This document shows, in pieces, positions 1 through 11,409 of a DNA stretch of 64,000 nucleotides. How positions within the stretch are numbered: position 1 is the first letter of the stretch; each line of letters starts with the position of its first letter. The position numbers and the translations under genes were made by a program. Source of the stretch: Mycolicibacterium fallax (GTDB taxonomy: Bacteria; Actinomycetota; Actinomycetes; Mycobacteriales; Mycobacteriaceae). Under the pieces are notes generated by a model. It saw only the letters and a program-made list of their open reading frames with translations. It ran no database searches and was not told the DNA's origin. The DNA lies in assembly GCF_010726955.1 (NCBI RefSeq), contig NZ_AP022603.1:1984001-2048000 (forward strand), given 5' to 3'.

Positions 1-285
1 GCCGTGCATGACGTTGTGGCCGATCTCCATGTTCTCGATGATCTTGGCCGTCGCCAGGGTCGCCGTCCCGGCCCACCACGCCTTGCGCTTGGAGCTGGCC
101 GCCAGGATCAGCCGGCCGGCCACCTCCAGCGCGCGCTGGGCGGCGATGGTGCGGCGGATGTAGCGGGCGTCGCGTTCACCGAGCGACTCTTCGATATCCC
201 GGCGGATCTCGTCGAGTTCCGCACCGAGATTCTCGATGTCGGCGGCGGTGAGATGCGCGAACTCCGGCACGTCGGTAATCGCCAT
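1..285 (-). CDS. desA3: DesA3-like acyl-CoA desaturase, N-terminal part (cut by window start)
   Basis: Ninety-five N-terminal codons of a membrane fatty-acid desaturase of the DesA3 (Rv3229c) type, which inserts a delta-9 double bond into stearoyl-CoA using a di-iron centre. The visible part has a charged amphipathic N-terminus, the start of a hydrophobic region, and ends within the first histidine box (HNVMH) at the window edge. The ATG at 285 follows an AAAGGAGA ribosome site with good spacing. The gene lies 69 bp downstream of its likely electron donor, the Rv3230c-type reductase, but has an operator-like palindrome of its own in that gap, so it may also be transcribed separately. The rest of the gene is outside the window. 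Identity is confident from order and sequence; substrate is inferred from the family. Confidence 0.88.
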   Translation of the reverse strand, partial: MAITDVPEFAHLTAADIENLGAELDEIRRDIEESLGERDARYIRRTIAAQRALEVAGRLILAASSKRKAWWAGTATLATAKIIENMEIGHNVMHG

Positions 286-317
286 GCACGGTCTCCTTTC
301 CGTTACCTACGTCAGGG

Positions 318-340
318 TAACCTACGGAACCGTAAGTTAC
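318..340. promoter_or_regulatory. Palindromic operator-like site upstream of the desaturase
   Basis: The core TACGG-AA-CCGTA lies at 323-334. The surrounding 23 bp match the site at 1577-1599 except for one central base. On the minus strand a TACCCT -10-like hexamer (314-319) lies just downstream, so the palindrome would sit in the promoter spacer, as expected for a TetR-type repressor. The regulator is not identified. Confidence 0.6.
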
Positions 341-354
341 CTAGCAGTAAAGAT

Positions 355-1503
355 TTAGGCGTTCACCACGCAGTCGCCCGACGGCGAGGAGACGCAGGTC
401 TGGATCCGGGTGCCCGGATCGTGTTCCACCCCGGTGCGCAGGTCCCGGACATGCCCGTCGACCAGCTCCACCACGCAGGACTGGCAGATGCCCATCCGGC
501 AGCCGAACGGCATCAGCTCACCGACCCCCTCGCCGGCCTCCAGCACCGACGTCGCCGCATCCGCGGCCACGGTCTTGCCGCTGCGGGCGAAGGTGATGGT
601 GCCGCCGGCGCCGTGCGGGGCGGCCCGGGACACCGCGAACCGTTCCAGATGCAGCCGGTCGGCGATCCCGGCACGGGTCCACACCCGCTCGGCGTCGGCC
701 AGCATGGCCTCGGGCCCGCAGGCCCAGACCTGACGCTCCCGCCAGTCCGGCACCTCGTCGTCGAGGCGATCCAGGTTCAGCCGACCGTCCGAGCGGGTGG
801 CCCGCACCCGCAGCCGGTAGCCCGGGTGCTCGCGCTGCAGGGCGGCCAGCTCGTCGGCGAACAGCACGTCCGGGGCGGTCGGCGCGGAATGCACGTGCAC
901 GATGTCGGTGATCTGGTCGTGGCGCACCAGGGTGCGCAGCATCGACATCACCGGGGTGACGCCGGAGCCGGCCGTCACGAACAGCACCTTCTCCGGCGCC
1001 GGGTCGGGCATCACGAAGTTGCCCTGCGGGTCGGCCAGCCGGACGACGGTGCCCGCGGCGATGCCGTCCACCAGGTGCGAGGACAGAAAGCCCTCCGGCA
1101 TCGCCTTGACGGTGATCGAGATGGTGCGGTCGCGCCGGTCCCCGGCGACCACCGGGGCCGAGGTCAGCGAATAGGACCGCCAGCGCCACCGGCCGTCCAT
1201 CAACACGCCGATCCCGACGTACTGGCCGGGCTGGTAGTCGAAGCTGAAGCCCCAGCCCGGGCGGACCACCAGGGTCGCCGAGTCGGCGGTCTCGCGGTGC
1301 ACCGACACCACCCGGCCGCGCAGCTCCCGCGCCGACCACAGCGGGTTCACCAGGTGCAGGTAGTCATCGGGCAGCAGCGGCGTGGTCATCCGCTCCACCA
1401 CGCCGCGCACCGAATGCCAGATCGGGTGCCGGTCGGCGCCGGCCACCGTCGGCCGGATGGTGTCGACCACCTTGGCGTTGGTCTTGGTGTAGTTCTTGGC
1501 CAT
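355..1503 (-). CDS. NADPH oxidoreductase, electron donor to the DesA3 desaturase (Rv3230c type)
   Basis: A 382-residue iron-sulfur flavoprotein that passes electrons from NAD(P)H to the neighbouring stearoyl-CoA desaturase. Domains in order: a FAD-binding barrel with the RSYSLTS flavin motif (about residue 125), a nucleotide-binding domain with [12 protein letters not shown], and a C-terminal plant-type [2Fe-2S] ferredoxin domain whose cysteines are C335, C340, C343 and C370 (C-x4-C-x2-C-x26-C). This order and length match M. tuberculosis Rv3230c, shown in earlier work to support DesA3 activity. The ATG at 1503 has an AGGGG site upstream. Two palindromes at 1577-1608 lie in its promoter region and resemble the one before the desaturase, suggesting co-regulation of the two partners. 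Confidence 0.93.
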   Translation of the reverse strand: MAKNYTKTNAKVVDTIRPTVAGADRHPIWHSVRGVVERMTTPLLPDDYLHLVNPLWSARELRGRVVSVHRETADSATLVVRPGWGFSFDYQPGQYVGIGVLMDGRWRWRSYSLTSAPVVAGDRRDRTISITVKAMPEGFLSSHLVDGIAAGTVVRLADPQGNFVMPDPAPEKVLFVTAGSGVTPVMSMLRTLVRHDQITDIVHVHSAPTAPDVLFADELAALQREHPGYRLRVRATRSDGRLNLDRLDDEVPDWRERQVWACGPEAMLADAERVWTRAGIADRLHLERFAVSRAAPHGAGGTITFARSGKTVAADAATSVLEAGEGVGELMPFGCRMGICQSCVVELVDGHVRDLRTGVEHDPGTRIQTCVSSPSGDCVVNA

Positions 1504-1576
1504 CGTTGCCCCTGCTCGCCCCGAGGTCGGAAGTCTGGAGTTCCGGGCCGGCCGTAGATCCGCCGCACCCGGTGTC

Positions 1577-1608
1577 TAACCTACGGTACCGTAAGTTACG
1601 GTTCCGTA
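1577..1608. promoter_or_regulatory. Two tandem palindromic operator-like sites upstream of the reductase
   Basis: A perfect 12-bp palindrome, TACGGTACCGTA (1582-1593), is followed 15 bp further on (centre to centre) by TACGGTTCCGTA (1597-1608). Both share the TACGG-N2-CCGTA form with the desaturase site at 323-334. A TAGGTT -10-like hexamer on the minus strand overlaps the downstream edge. This is consistent with a TetR-family repressor acting on both genes. Confidence 0.62.
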
Positions 1609-1627
1609 GCCAGCCCGCTCCACAGAT

Positions 1628-2143
1628 TCACAGGAACTCCAGCAGGAACGGCAACTCCTGGGTGGCGTACCAGGCCAGGTCGTGGTCCAGCGCGTCACCG
1701 ACCACCAACTCGGCGTCCTCATCGCCGAGATCGGCCTCGTCGATCACCCGGATCGCCGCGCGCACCGCGGGCTCCGCCGCGGCGTTGTCGACGAATCCCG
1801 CGGCCACCCGATCCAGGGTCACCGGACCGGCCAACCGCACCACCGCATCGTCGAGATCCGGTCGCGCCGTGGCGTTGTCGACGTCGGCGACCAGCACCAC
1901 CCGGCGCGGCCGGACCGGCGAATCGGCGTCCCCGCCGTCGGGCAGCTCGGCGGCCAGCAGCCGGATCGAGGCCAGCGCCGCCTCGCGCAGCGCCACCTCG
2001 GCCAGCTCGTCCTCGTCGCCGGCGGCGTAGGCCTCCCGCAGCGTCGGGGTGACCGCGAACGCGGTGCCGTTGACCACGCTCAGCTCCGCATCCGCGACCA
2101 GGGCCGCCACCATCGGCAGCGTCGCCGGAAGATAGACCCGCAT
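1628..2143 (-). CDS. Conserved hypothetical protein (Rv3231c type)
   Basis: A 171-residue acidic soluble protein without signal peptide or membrane segment, matching mycobacterial Rv3231c by position and sequence (I believe the family is DUF6912). The start chosen is the ATG at 2143 (MRVYLPATLPM), 7 bp after the ppk2 stop; the frame stays open further upstream but only by running into ppk2. Tight spacing suggests translation with ppk2. No catalytic motif is visible and the function is unknown. Confidence 0.8.
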   Translation of the reverse strand: MRVYLPATLPMVAALVADAELSVVNGTAFAVTPTLREAYAAGDEDELAEVALREAALASIRLLAAELPDGGDADSPVRPRRVVLVADVDNATARPDLDDAVVRLAGPVTLDRVAAGFVDNAAAEPAVRAAIRVIDEADLGDEDAELVVGDALDHDLAWYATQELPFLLEFL

Positions 2144-2150
2144 CGGCGCG

Positions 2151-3020
2151 CTAGGACCGATCACCGAGCAGGCTGGCGACGTGGTCGGGCACAAACGTCG
2201 ACAGGTCCCGGGACGGGCGGACATAGCTGCCCGCGGGCCGGTGCTTGGGCAGTTCCACCACCGGCCGTTCCACGTCGTGGTAGTCGATGCTGGACAGCAG
2301 GTGCGCCATCATGTTGAGCCGGGCGTGCTTCTTGACGTCGGATTCGACGACGTACCACGGGCTGGACTTGGTGTCGGTGTGCACCATCATCTCGTCCTTG
2401 GCCCGCGAGTAATCCTCCCACCGGTACAGCGACTCCAGGTCCATCGGCGAGAGCTTCCACTGCCGCACCGGGTCGTTGAGCCGGGCCCGGAACCGCCGCA
2501 GCTGCTCGGCGTCGGACACCGAGAACCAGTACTTGCGCAGGATGATCCCGTCGTCCTGGAGCATGTTCTCGAAGATCGGGGTCTGCCGCAGGAACAGCGT
2601 GTGCTCCTGCGGCGTGCAGAATCCCATCACCTTCTCCACCCCGGCCCGGTTGTACCAGGACCGGTCGAACAGCACGATCTCGCCCTTGGTGGGCAGGTGC
2701 TGGACGTAGCGCTGGAAGTACCACTCGCCCTTCTGCCGCTCGGTGGGCGCCGGCAGCGCCGCGATCCGCGCGGCCCGGGGGCTCAGGTACTCGGTGATCC
2801 GCTTGATGGTGCCGCCCTTGCCCGCGGCGTCGCGGCCCTCGAAAAGCACCACGATGCGCGCACCGGTGGCCTTCGCCCATTCCTGCATCCGAACGAACTC
2901 GGTTTGCAGCCGGAACAATTCGGCCTCGTAGACGTCGCCGGTCAGCTTCGGCGCCGACTTCGCCTTCTTGTCGGAACCGTTCTTCTTCGACTTACCGGCC
3001 GCACCGTTGGACTTTGGCAT
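2151..3020 (-). CDS. ppk2: Polyphosphate kinase 2
   Basis: A 289-residue PPK2-family kinase that transfers phosphate between polyphosphate and nucleoside diphosphates, in mycobacteria favouring GTP formation from GDP. A Lys-rich N-terminal stretch (residues 2-25) precedes the P-loop-like core: Walker A GRDAAGKG at 62-69 and the lid/Walker B segment LFDRSWYNRAG around 117-127. The length fits single-domain class I PPK2. It corresponds to Rv3232c and is followed 7 bp later by the Rv3231c-type gene. Confidence 0.95.
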   Translation of the reverse strand: MPKSNGAAGKSKKNGSDKKAKSAPKLTGDVYEAELFRLQTEFVRMQEWAKATGARIVVLFEGRDAAGKGGTIKRITEYLSPRAARIAALPAPTERQKGEWYFQRYVQHLPTKGEIVLFDRSWYNRAGVEKVMGFCTPQEHTLFLRQTPIFENMLQDDGIILRKYWFSVSDAEQLRRFRARLNDPVRQWKLSPMDLESLYRWEDYSRAKDEMMVHTDTKSSPWYVVESDVKKHARLNMMAHLLSSIDYHDVERPVVELPKHRPAGSYVRPSRDLSTFVPDHVASLLGDRS

Positions 3021-3061
3021 TGGGGCATCCTACGTCGGCCGGCCGAGCCGGCGGGCCGGAC

Positions 3062-4474
3062 TCAGCGGGCGGCTTCGAGCAGCTCTTCGAGCGACTCGGT
3101 CAGCAGGGTCGGCAGCATGTCGACGTCGCTCATCGCCTCCCGGTCGGCATTGATCCCGAAGTACAACATGCCGTTGTAAGAGGTGACGCCGATCGCCAGC
3201 ACCTGATCGTGCAGCAGCGGCGGCACGGCGTAGGTCTCCAGCAGCTTGGTGCCGGCGATGTACATCTGTGCCTGGGCGCCGGGCACATTGGTGATCAGCA
3301 GGTTGAACTGGCGCGCCGAGAAGCCGGTCGCCACCCGGATGCCCATGGCGTGCAGGGTCGGCGGCGCGAACCCGGACAGCGTGACGATGGTGCGGGCGTC
3401 GACCAGGCTCGCGGCGGTGGAATGCGATTCGGTGGCGTGCGAGATGTGCGACAGCCGGATGACCGCGTTGCCCTCCCCGACCGGCAGGTCCACCAGGAAC
3501 GGCGCCACCTCGTCGACAGCCTGACCGGGCCCGGCCGAGCCGTCCGAATCCGGGTCGGCGTACACCGACATCGGCGCCATCGCCCGCACCGTGGTGGTCG
3601 GGGTGACCGGCTCGCCGCGGGACAGCAGCCAGTTGCGCAGCGCCCCGGCCACCACCGCGAGCACCACGTCGTTGACGTCGCAGTCGTAGCGGGTGCGCAG
3701 CATCCGGTAGTCCTCCAGCCGCCCGCCGGCCACCGCGAACCGACGGTTGCGCGACACCGTGGTGTTCAGCGGGCTGCTCGGCGCGGTACCGCGGGCGAAG
3801 GTGCGGGCCACGTCGGCCAGCCGGCGCCCGGCGTCCACCAGCTCCGAGGAACTGGTGACCATGCCGACCAGCGTCGACTGCACGGCGCCGAGCTGCTGGC
3901 GCGGCCCGGCGATCCAGTCCCCCACCGCGCCCAGCAGCAGCGACCCGGTGCCCGGCTCGCGGCCCGGCACCCAGATGTCCTCGCCGAACGCCGGCGGCTT
4001 CGGCGTGCGATCGGCGATGACGTGCCCGATCTCCAGGGCGGACATGCCGTTGACCAGCGACTGGTGGGTCTTGGTGTAGATCGCCACCCGGTTGCCGGCC
4101 AGCCCCTCGACCAGGTACATCTCCCACAGCGGGCGGGTTCGGTCCAGCGGCCGCGACCCCAGCCGGGCGATCAGGTCGTGCAGCTGATCGTCGGAGCCCG
4201 GCGACGGCAGCGCGGAGCGCCGGATGTGATAGGTGATGTCAAAATCTCGGTCGTCGATCCACACCGGGCGGGCCAGCCCGAGGGTCACCTCGCGGACCTT
4301 CTGCCGGTACCGCGGGATCAGCGGCAGCCGCTGCTCGACGGTCTCCAGCAGGGTCTCGTAGCTCAGCCCGCCGCGCGGCTTGCGCAGGATCGACAGCGAC
4401 CCGACATACATCGGGGTGGAGCTGTTCTCCAGCCGGTAGAACGAAGCGTCCGACGACGACAGCCGAGTCACCAT
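3062..4474 (-). CDS. tgs3: Wax ester synthase / diacylglycerol acyltransferase-like protein (tgs3 type), undivided
   Basis: A 470-residue WS/DGAT-family protein, a class that makes triacylglycerol or wax esters from acyl-CoA. It matches the adjacent M. tuberculosis genes Rv3234c (tgs3) and Rv3233c joined in one frame: the N-terminal part MVTRLSSSDASFYRLE and the C-terminal half containing PFLVDLP. The family active-site motif HHxxxDG is altered here to HQSLVNG (residues 137-143), so activity is uncertain. I chose the ATG at 4474 because a strong GGAGGAGG ribosome site lies 8 bp upstream; a longer start at 4507 would translate that site into a poly-glycine stretch. Convergent or independent transcription relative to ppk2 is not clear; 41 bp separate them. 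Confidence 0.85.
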   Translation of the reverse strand: MVTRLSSSDASFYRLENSSTPMYVGSLSILRKPRGGLSYETLLETVEQRLPLIPRYRQKVREVTLGLARPVWIDDRDFDITYHIRRSALPSPGSDDQLHDLIARLGSRPLDRTRPLWEMYLVEGLAGNRVAIYTKTHQSLVNGMSALEIGHVIADRTPKPPAFGEDIWVPGREPGTGSLLLGAVGDWIAGPRQQLGAVQSTLVGMVTSSSELVDAGRRLADVARTFARGTAPSSPLNTTVSRNRRFAVAGGRLEDYRMLRTRYDCDVNDVVLAVVAGALRNWLLSRGEPVTPTTTVRAMAPMSVYADPDSDGSAGPGQAVDEVAPFLVDLPVGEGNAVIRLSHISHATESHSTAASLVDARTIVTLSGFAPPTLHAMGIRVATGFSARQFNLLITNVPGAQAQMYIAGTKLLETYAVPPLLHDQVLAIGVTSYNGMLYFGINADREAMSDVDMLPTLLTESLEELLEAAR

Positions 4475-4640
4475 TGGCCCGCCTCCTCCCCCACCCGAAT
4501 TCGCCATTCACGGTACCGGCGGCGGGCATCGCTGCACACGCGCCGGCCGACGATCTGCCATGATCGCATGTGTCTGTTTCTCTCCGGCAGGCCACATCCA
4601 CCGTCGCGCGCGGCGCGTGCGAAGACCGCTGGAGGCCACC

Positions 4641-5099
4641 ATGACCGTCGTCCCCGTCATCGATTACGAGCCGCCCGCCGGACCGGCCGAGCGCCCCGCG
4701 CCGGCACCGCGCGCGGTGTGCCGGTCGCTGCCGCCGCATCGCCCCCGGGCCGCGGCCCGGGCCGGCCAGTCGGCCCGGCACCGGGACGCCGCGCGGTTCG
4801 CCGAGGCGGCGCTGCGGGCGGTGCTGGAGGCCGTCGACCGGCGCCGCCAACCCGGCCAGCTGCGCGCCCTGCTGGCCGGCCGGCTGCTCGACGCGGTGGA
4901 CGCGCTGCGGCACCGGGTCGGCGCCGGGGCCGAGACCGCGGTGCTGCGCCGGGTCCGGCTGCAGGCCGTCGACCCGGCCGAGACCGCGTTCGAGGTCGCC
5001 GCGAGCTACGCCCGCGGCCCCCGGGTGCATGCCATCGCGGCCCGGATCGGGCCGGCGCCGGGAACCCGCTGGCGGGTCACCGCGCTGCACATCGGCTGA
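4641..5099 (+). CDS. Ala/Arg/Pro-rich conserved protein (Rv3235 type)
   Basis: A 152-residue protein with a Pro/Ala/Arg-rich N-terminus and a C-terminal part (about 65-152, ending WRVTALHIG) typical of the actinobacterial Rv3235 family (I believe DUF6459). The start at 4641 has GGAGG five bases upstream; the frame is open earlier from 4560 but without a comparable site. It is the only plus-strand gene in the first 18 kb and converges on secA1, with only 4 bp between the stop codons. Function unknown; no signal peptide seen. Confidence 0.72.
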   Translation: MTVVPVIDYEPPAGPAERPAPAPRAVCRSLPPHRPRAAARAGQSARHRDAARFAEAALRAVLEAVDRRRQPGQLRALLAGRLLDAVDALRHRVGAGAETAVLRRVRLQAVDPAETAFEVAASYARGPRVHAIAARIGPAPGTRWRVTALHIG

Positions 5100-5103
5100 C
5101 GGC

Positions 5104-7899
<2,796 letters not shown>

Positions 7900-7958
7900 A
7901 GATTTCCCCTTTAAGGGTCGACGCGTTGTTCGCGTCCATCGTAGGGGACGCCCCAACG

Positions 7959-7994
7959 GACACGGCCCGACCGGAATGCCGGTCGGGCCGTGTC
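7959..7994 (-). terminator. Strong hairpin after the hibernation-factor gene
   Basis: A perfect 16-bp stem (arms beginning GACACGGCCCGACCGG) with a 4-nt loop, lying 16 bp past the stop of the minus-strand hpf gene and before secA1. No U-run follows, which is common for mycobacterial terminators. Confidence 0.85.
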
Positions 7995-8010
7995 GGTGCT
8001 GCGGGGCCGC

Positions 8011-8676
8011 TCAGACGAGGCGGATCAGGCCGTAGTCGAAGGCGTGCCGGCGGTAGACGACCGACGGCTTCTCGGTCTCCTTGTCGTAGAACAGGAAGAA
8101 GTCGTGGCCGACGAGCTCCATCTCGTAGAGCGCGTCGTCGACGGTCATCGGCTTGCTCTCGTGGTCCTTGACGCGCACCACCTGGCCGGGCTCGGCGTGG
8201 TCGCGGGCGGCGTCGGCGGCCTCGACGGCGTCGATGTCCTCGGGCGAGGCGGCGTTGGGCTCGAACGCCGGCGCGATCGCGGCCGCCTCATGCAGCGCGA
8301 CCGGGGTCTTCTCGCCGTAGTGGATCTTGCGCCGATCCTTGCTGCGACGCAGCCGCTTCTGCAGCTTGGTCAGGGCCAATTCCAGTGCGGCGTAGAAGTT
8401 TTCCGCGCTGGCCTCGCCGCGGATGACCGGGCCCTTGCCGCGGGCGGTGATGTCCACGTGCTGGCTGCTCTTGCGCTGGCGCCGATTGGGCTCGTGGTAG
8501 AGCTCGACGTCGAACATGTAGATGGTGCTGTCGTAGCGCTCGAGACGAGACAGCTTCTCACCGACGTGCACCCGGAAGTGGTCGGGCACCTCGACGTTGC
8601 GGCCCTTGACCACGATGTCGGCGTTGCCTTCGCCGGGGGCTACGGCCTGGACGGCATCAACAGACTGGCTTGACAT
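8011..8676 (-). CDS. hpf: Long-form ribosome hibernation promoting factor
   Basis: A 221-residue protein of the long HPF / RaiA family, which binds the 30S subunit and pairs or silences ribosomes in stationary phase or stress. The N-terminal S30AE domain (about residues 20-120, VVKGRNVEVPDHFR through LQKRLRRSKDRRK) is followed by an Ala/Glu-rich linker and the C-terminal dimerisation domain (PMTVDDALYEMELVGHDFFLF). Matches Rv3241c. The start is uncertain: ATG at 8676 chosen, but a TTG at 8685 is in frame and the ribosome site is weak for both. It is a single gene ending in a strong hairpin. Confidence 0.93.
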   Translation of the reverse strand: MSSQSVDAVQAVAPGEGNADIVVKGRNVEVPDHFRVHVGEKLSRLERYDSTIYMFDVELYHEPNRRQRKSSQHVDITARGKGPVIRGEASAENFYAALELALTKLQKRLRRSKDRRKIHYGEKTPVALHEAAAIAPAFEPNAASPEDIDAVEAADAARDHAEPGQVVRVKDHESKPMTVDDALYEMELVGHDFFLFYDKETEKPSVVYRRHAFDYGLIRLV

Positions 8677-8704
8677 GCTCGTCAACTCGTTTCTCTTGCT
8701 TCGC

Positions 8705-8718
8705 GCGCAAAATTGCGC
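8705..8718. promoter_or_regulatory. Inverted repeat in the hpf upstream region
   Basis: GCGCAA-AA-TTGCGC, a 6-bp-arm palindrome 29 bp upstream of the hpf start, in the likely promoter region. The factor that would bind is unknown. Confidence 0.35.
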
Positions 8719-8766
8719 ACTGAACTGTCACAACAACAACTTGAACGGGGAGTCTACGGGGTCTGT

Positions 8767-8786
8767 CACCCCCGGCGGCGGGGGTG
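8767..8786 (-). terminator. Candidate terminator of the mtrA-mtrB-lpqB-comF transcript
   Basis: An 8-bp perfect stem CACCCCCG / CGGGGGTG with a GCGG loop, about 165 bp beyond the stop of the comF-like gene and ahead of the hpf promoter. The distance and lack of a U-run make it tentative. Confidence 0.45.
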
Positions 8787-8952
8787 GTCGCATCACCTCC
8801 TGCCGAATGGGCCCGTCCCGGATCGCGCCGGACGACTAGTCCCGACCGTAGTCCGATTCAACCCGCTCTTGCCACCCCTATTGCGCACCATTTGCCGGTT
8901 CTTTGGACCCTTGTTACATGGCCGGGAGTCCCTGCGGGGTGCGCCGACCCGC

Positions 8953-9600
8953 TCAGGCGTAGGCCAGCGTCAGCACCGCCACGACCGGGACTCCCGCCGA
9001 CCGCAGCACCCGCACCGATTCCGCGGCGGTGGCCCCGGTGGTGACGATGTCGTCGACCAGCAGCACCTCGCCGCCGGGCAGCGGGCACCCGGTCAGCCGG
9101 ACCCGGCCGGCCAGGTTGCGCTGCCGGGCGTCGACGCCCAGGCCCACCGAGTCGCGCACCCCGGCGGCGGTGCGCAGCGCGGCGGCCACGGTGATGCCGG
9201 GCGCGGCGGCGGTGGCGGTGCGGGCCAGCAGCGTCACCGGGTCCCCGCCGCGACGACGGGCCGCCCAGCGCCGGGTGGGTGCGGGCACCACGGTCAGCGG
9301 GGTTTCGACGATGCCCCAGCACAGCAGCCGGTGCAGCCCGGTGGCCAGCGCGACGGCCAGCGGCCCGCGCAGGTCACGGCGGCCGTGTTCCTTGAGCGCC
9401 ACGATCGCCGAGCGCCGCGGTCCGGCGTGCCTGCCCAGCGCGAACACCGGCACGCCGGGGTCCAACCGCGGGCTGACCAGCAGCGGCTCGTCGGCGTGCA
9501 CCCGCAGCGCCGTCGCGCAGACCGGGCACCAGCGCTGCCCGGGCGTCCCGCAGCCGCCGCATTCGACCGGCAACACCAGGTCCAGCAACGCGCCGAGCAT
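8953..9600 (-). CDS. ComF-like phosphoribosyltransferase (Rv3242c type)
   Basis: A 215-residue ComF/GntX-family protein. An N-terminal zinc-ribbon (C14, C17, C25, C28) precedes a phosphoribosyltransferase fold with the PRPP-binding loop LLVDDIVTTGAT near residue 183. ComF proteins are linked to DNA uptake in competent bacteria; in mycobacteria the role is not established. It follows lpqB by 36 bp on the same strand, and is probably the last gene of the mtrAB-lpqB transcript. The Rv3243c gene that lies between the two in M. tuberculosis is missing. Confidence 0.85.
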   Translation of the reverse strand: MLGALLDLVLPVECGGCGTPGQRWCPVCATALRVHADEPLLVSPRLDPGVPVFALGRHAGPRRSAIVALKEHGRRDLRGPLAVALATGLHRLLCWGIVETPLTVVPAPTRRWAARRRGGDPVTLLARTATAAAPGITVAAALRTAAGVRDSVGLGVDARQRNLAGRVRLTGCPLPGGEVLLVDDIVTTGATAAESVRVLRSAGVPVVAVLTLAYA

Positions 9601-9636
9601 GGCGCCAGTGTGCGCCGGCGCGGGCCCGGGCGCAGT

Positions 9637-11409
9637 TCAGCCCGGCAGCACCGGCACCGCGCCGTCGATCATCAGCGGCCGCACCTCGGTCCAGAGCTGC
9701 TGCCCGGCCTCGGCACCGGCGCCCGAGAGCGCCATGATCCCGCGCCGGTCGGCGACGTAGACCGTCGACGGGTTGGCGGCCACCACCGACACCGGCGCCG
9801 ACAACCCCACCGCCGGGCCGTCGGAGTTGACCCCGTCGAGGTTCACATAGGACACCGGGTGCTCGGGATCGGTGCGGGTGACGACCATGTCGTCGCCGGT
9901 CCGCCAGGACAGCGACACCACCGAATCGCCCAGCCCGTAGCCCAGCCGGCGCGGCCGGGTCAGCGCGAACTCGCCGCCGGGGGCCTGCTCCACCCCGGCC
10001 AGCACCACCCGGCCGTCGATCACCATCGCCGCCCGGGTGCTGTCCCGCGACAGCGCCAACTCGGTGATCGCGCCGGGGAACTTGCCGGCCACCGCGGTGC
10101 TGTCGACCGGGACGCGGGCCGGCTGCCCGGAGGCCGCCTCGGTGATCACCCGCACCACGTTGTTGCCGTCGAGCACCACCCACACCGCGTTGTCCAGCGC
10201 CCAGCTGGGCCGGGAGATGCTGCGGCCCTCGGTGCCCAGCACACCGGCGCCGCCGTCCGGGCCCATCCACAGCTGGGAGGCCATGTCGGGGGCGCCGGGC
10301 CGGGTGACCACGACCGAGGCGATGGACCGGCCGTCGCGCGACAGGGCGGCGGCGCGCTGCTCGGGCAGCTGCCCGAAGGTGCCGCCGACCCGGTCGAAGC
10401 GCGGACCGTCCAGCGCGACCAGCGACCCGCCGACCAGCGCGTGCAGCCCGGCCGCGGCCCCGTCGGAGGCGCCCGGGTCGGTGGCCGCCACATCGGTGGT
10501 CGCCCAGCCCTCGGCGAACCGGTCGTCCAGGGCGGCGCCGTCGGCGTTGATCACGTACGGGCCGCGGATGTCGGCGCGCACCAGCGTCCAGATCAGCTGG
10601 GCGGCCAGCAGCAGCCGGCTCTGCGGGTCGGTGGTCGACAGGTTCTCCAGGTCGATGCGGGCTCCGCCGTAGCCCTTGCCGATGCCGGTCTTGCCGCCGT
10701 CGGCGCGGGTGACCGGGCCGCTCAGCTTCAGCGGCGCGCCGGCCAGGTTGCGCACGCTGTGCTCCAGTTCCGGCCGCGGCCCGGCGATCAGCTTGCTGAC
10801 CAGTTCGGTCGGCAGCTGGTCGGCGTCGGAGACCGCCAGGTAACGCGGGTCCGGCACGGTGGTGTGCCCGGTGGGGTCGACGAAGTACAGCGTGTAGCGC
10901 TTGTAGGTGGCCTGGAACTGCGCCCAGTCCAGGTACACCCCGTTGGGCAGCTTGTCGATCCGCCAGCCGTCCGGGGTTCGCACCAGCTCGATCGGTCCGG
11001 GGTCGGGCAGCGCGCCGTCGGCGGTCTCGAATACCCCCATGTCCGAGAGGGAGCCGAGGATGTCGGCCTTCATCTGTACCGAAACCCGGTCGGCGGCCCG
11101 GGTTTCCACGAACACCACCTGGTCGATGAGCAGCGCGCTGCCGGCGTCGTCCCAGCCGTTGGAGGCGTTCTCGGTGAGGAACTGCCGGGCGGCCAGGTGC
11201 CGGTTGGACGGATCCGCGGTGGCCTTGAGGAACTCCCGCAGCAGCATGTCGGGGTCCATGCCCGGGGTCGGCTTGGGCAGGCTGCGCGGCGCCGGGGTTT
11301 CCACCGTGCCAATGGCCTGCGGTGCCGACGTGCTGGGCACCCCGGCACAACCGGCCGCCGTGACCACGAGGACGACCGCGGTCAGCAGGGTCCACGCCGC
11401 GCGGATCAT
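9637..11409 (-). CDS. lpqB: Lipoprotein LpqB, partner of the MtrAB system
   Basis: A 590-residue secreted lipoprotein. The signal peptide ends in a lipobox (TAAGC) with the lipid-bearing cysteine at residue 21. Next come a GerMN-type domain and a C-terminal beta-propeller-like part. LpqB interacts with the sensor domain of MtrB and tunes MtrA phosphorylation, affecting cell-wall homeostasis and motility-like spreading. Its ATG overlaps the mtrB stop by four bases (11406-11409), so the two are translationally coupled. Corresponds to Rv3244c. Confidence 0.95.
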   Translation of the reverse strand: MIRAAWTLLTAVVLVVTAAGCAGVPSTSAPQAIGTVETPAPRSLPKPTPGMDPDMLLREFLKATADPSNRHLAARQFLTENASNGWDDAGSALLIDQVVFVETRAADRVSVQMKADILGSLSDMGVFETADGALPDPGPIELVRTPDGWRIDKLPNGVYLDWAQFQATYKRYTLYFVDPTGHTTVPDPRYLAVSDADQLPTELVSKLIAGPRPELEHSVRNLAGAPLKLSGPVTRADGGKTGIGKGYGGARIDLENLSTTDPQSRLLLAAQLIWTLVRADIRGPYVINADGAALDDRFAEGWATTDVAATDPGASDGAAAGLHALVGGSLVALDGPRFDRVGGTFGQLPEQRAAALSRDGRSIASVVVTRPGAPDMASQLWMGPDGGAGVLGTEGRSISRPSWALDNAVWVVLDGNNVVRVITEAASGQPARVPVDSTAVAGKFPGAITELALSRDSTRAAMVIDGRVVLAGVEQAPGGEFALTRPRRLGYGLGDSVVSLSWRTGDDMVVTRTDPEHPVSYVNLDGVNSDGPAVGLSAPVSVVAANPSTVYVADRRGIMALSGAGAEAGQQLWTEVRPLMIDGAVPVLPG

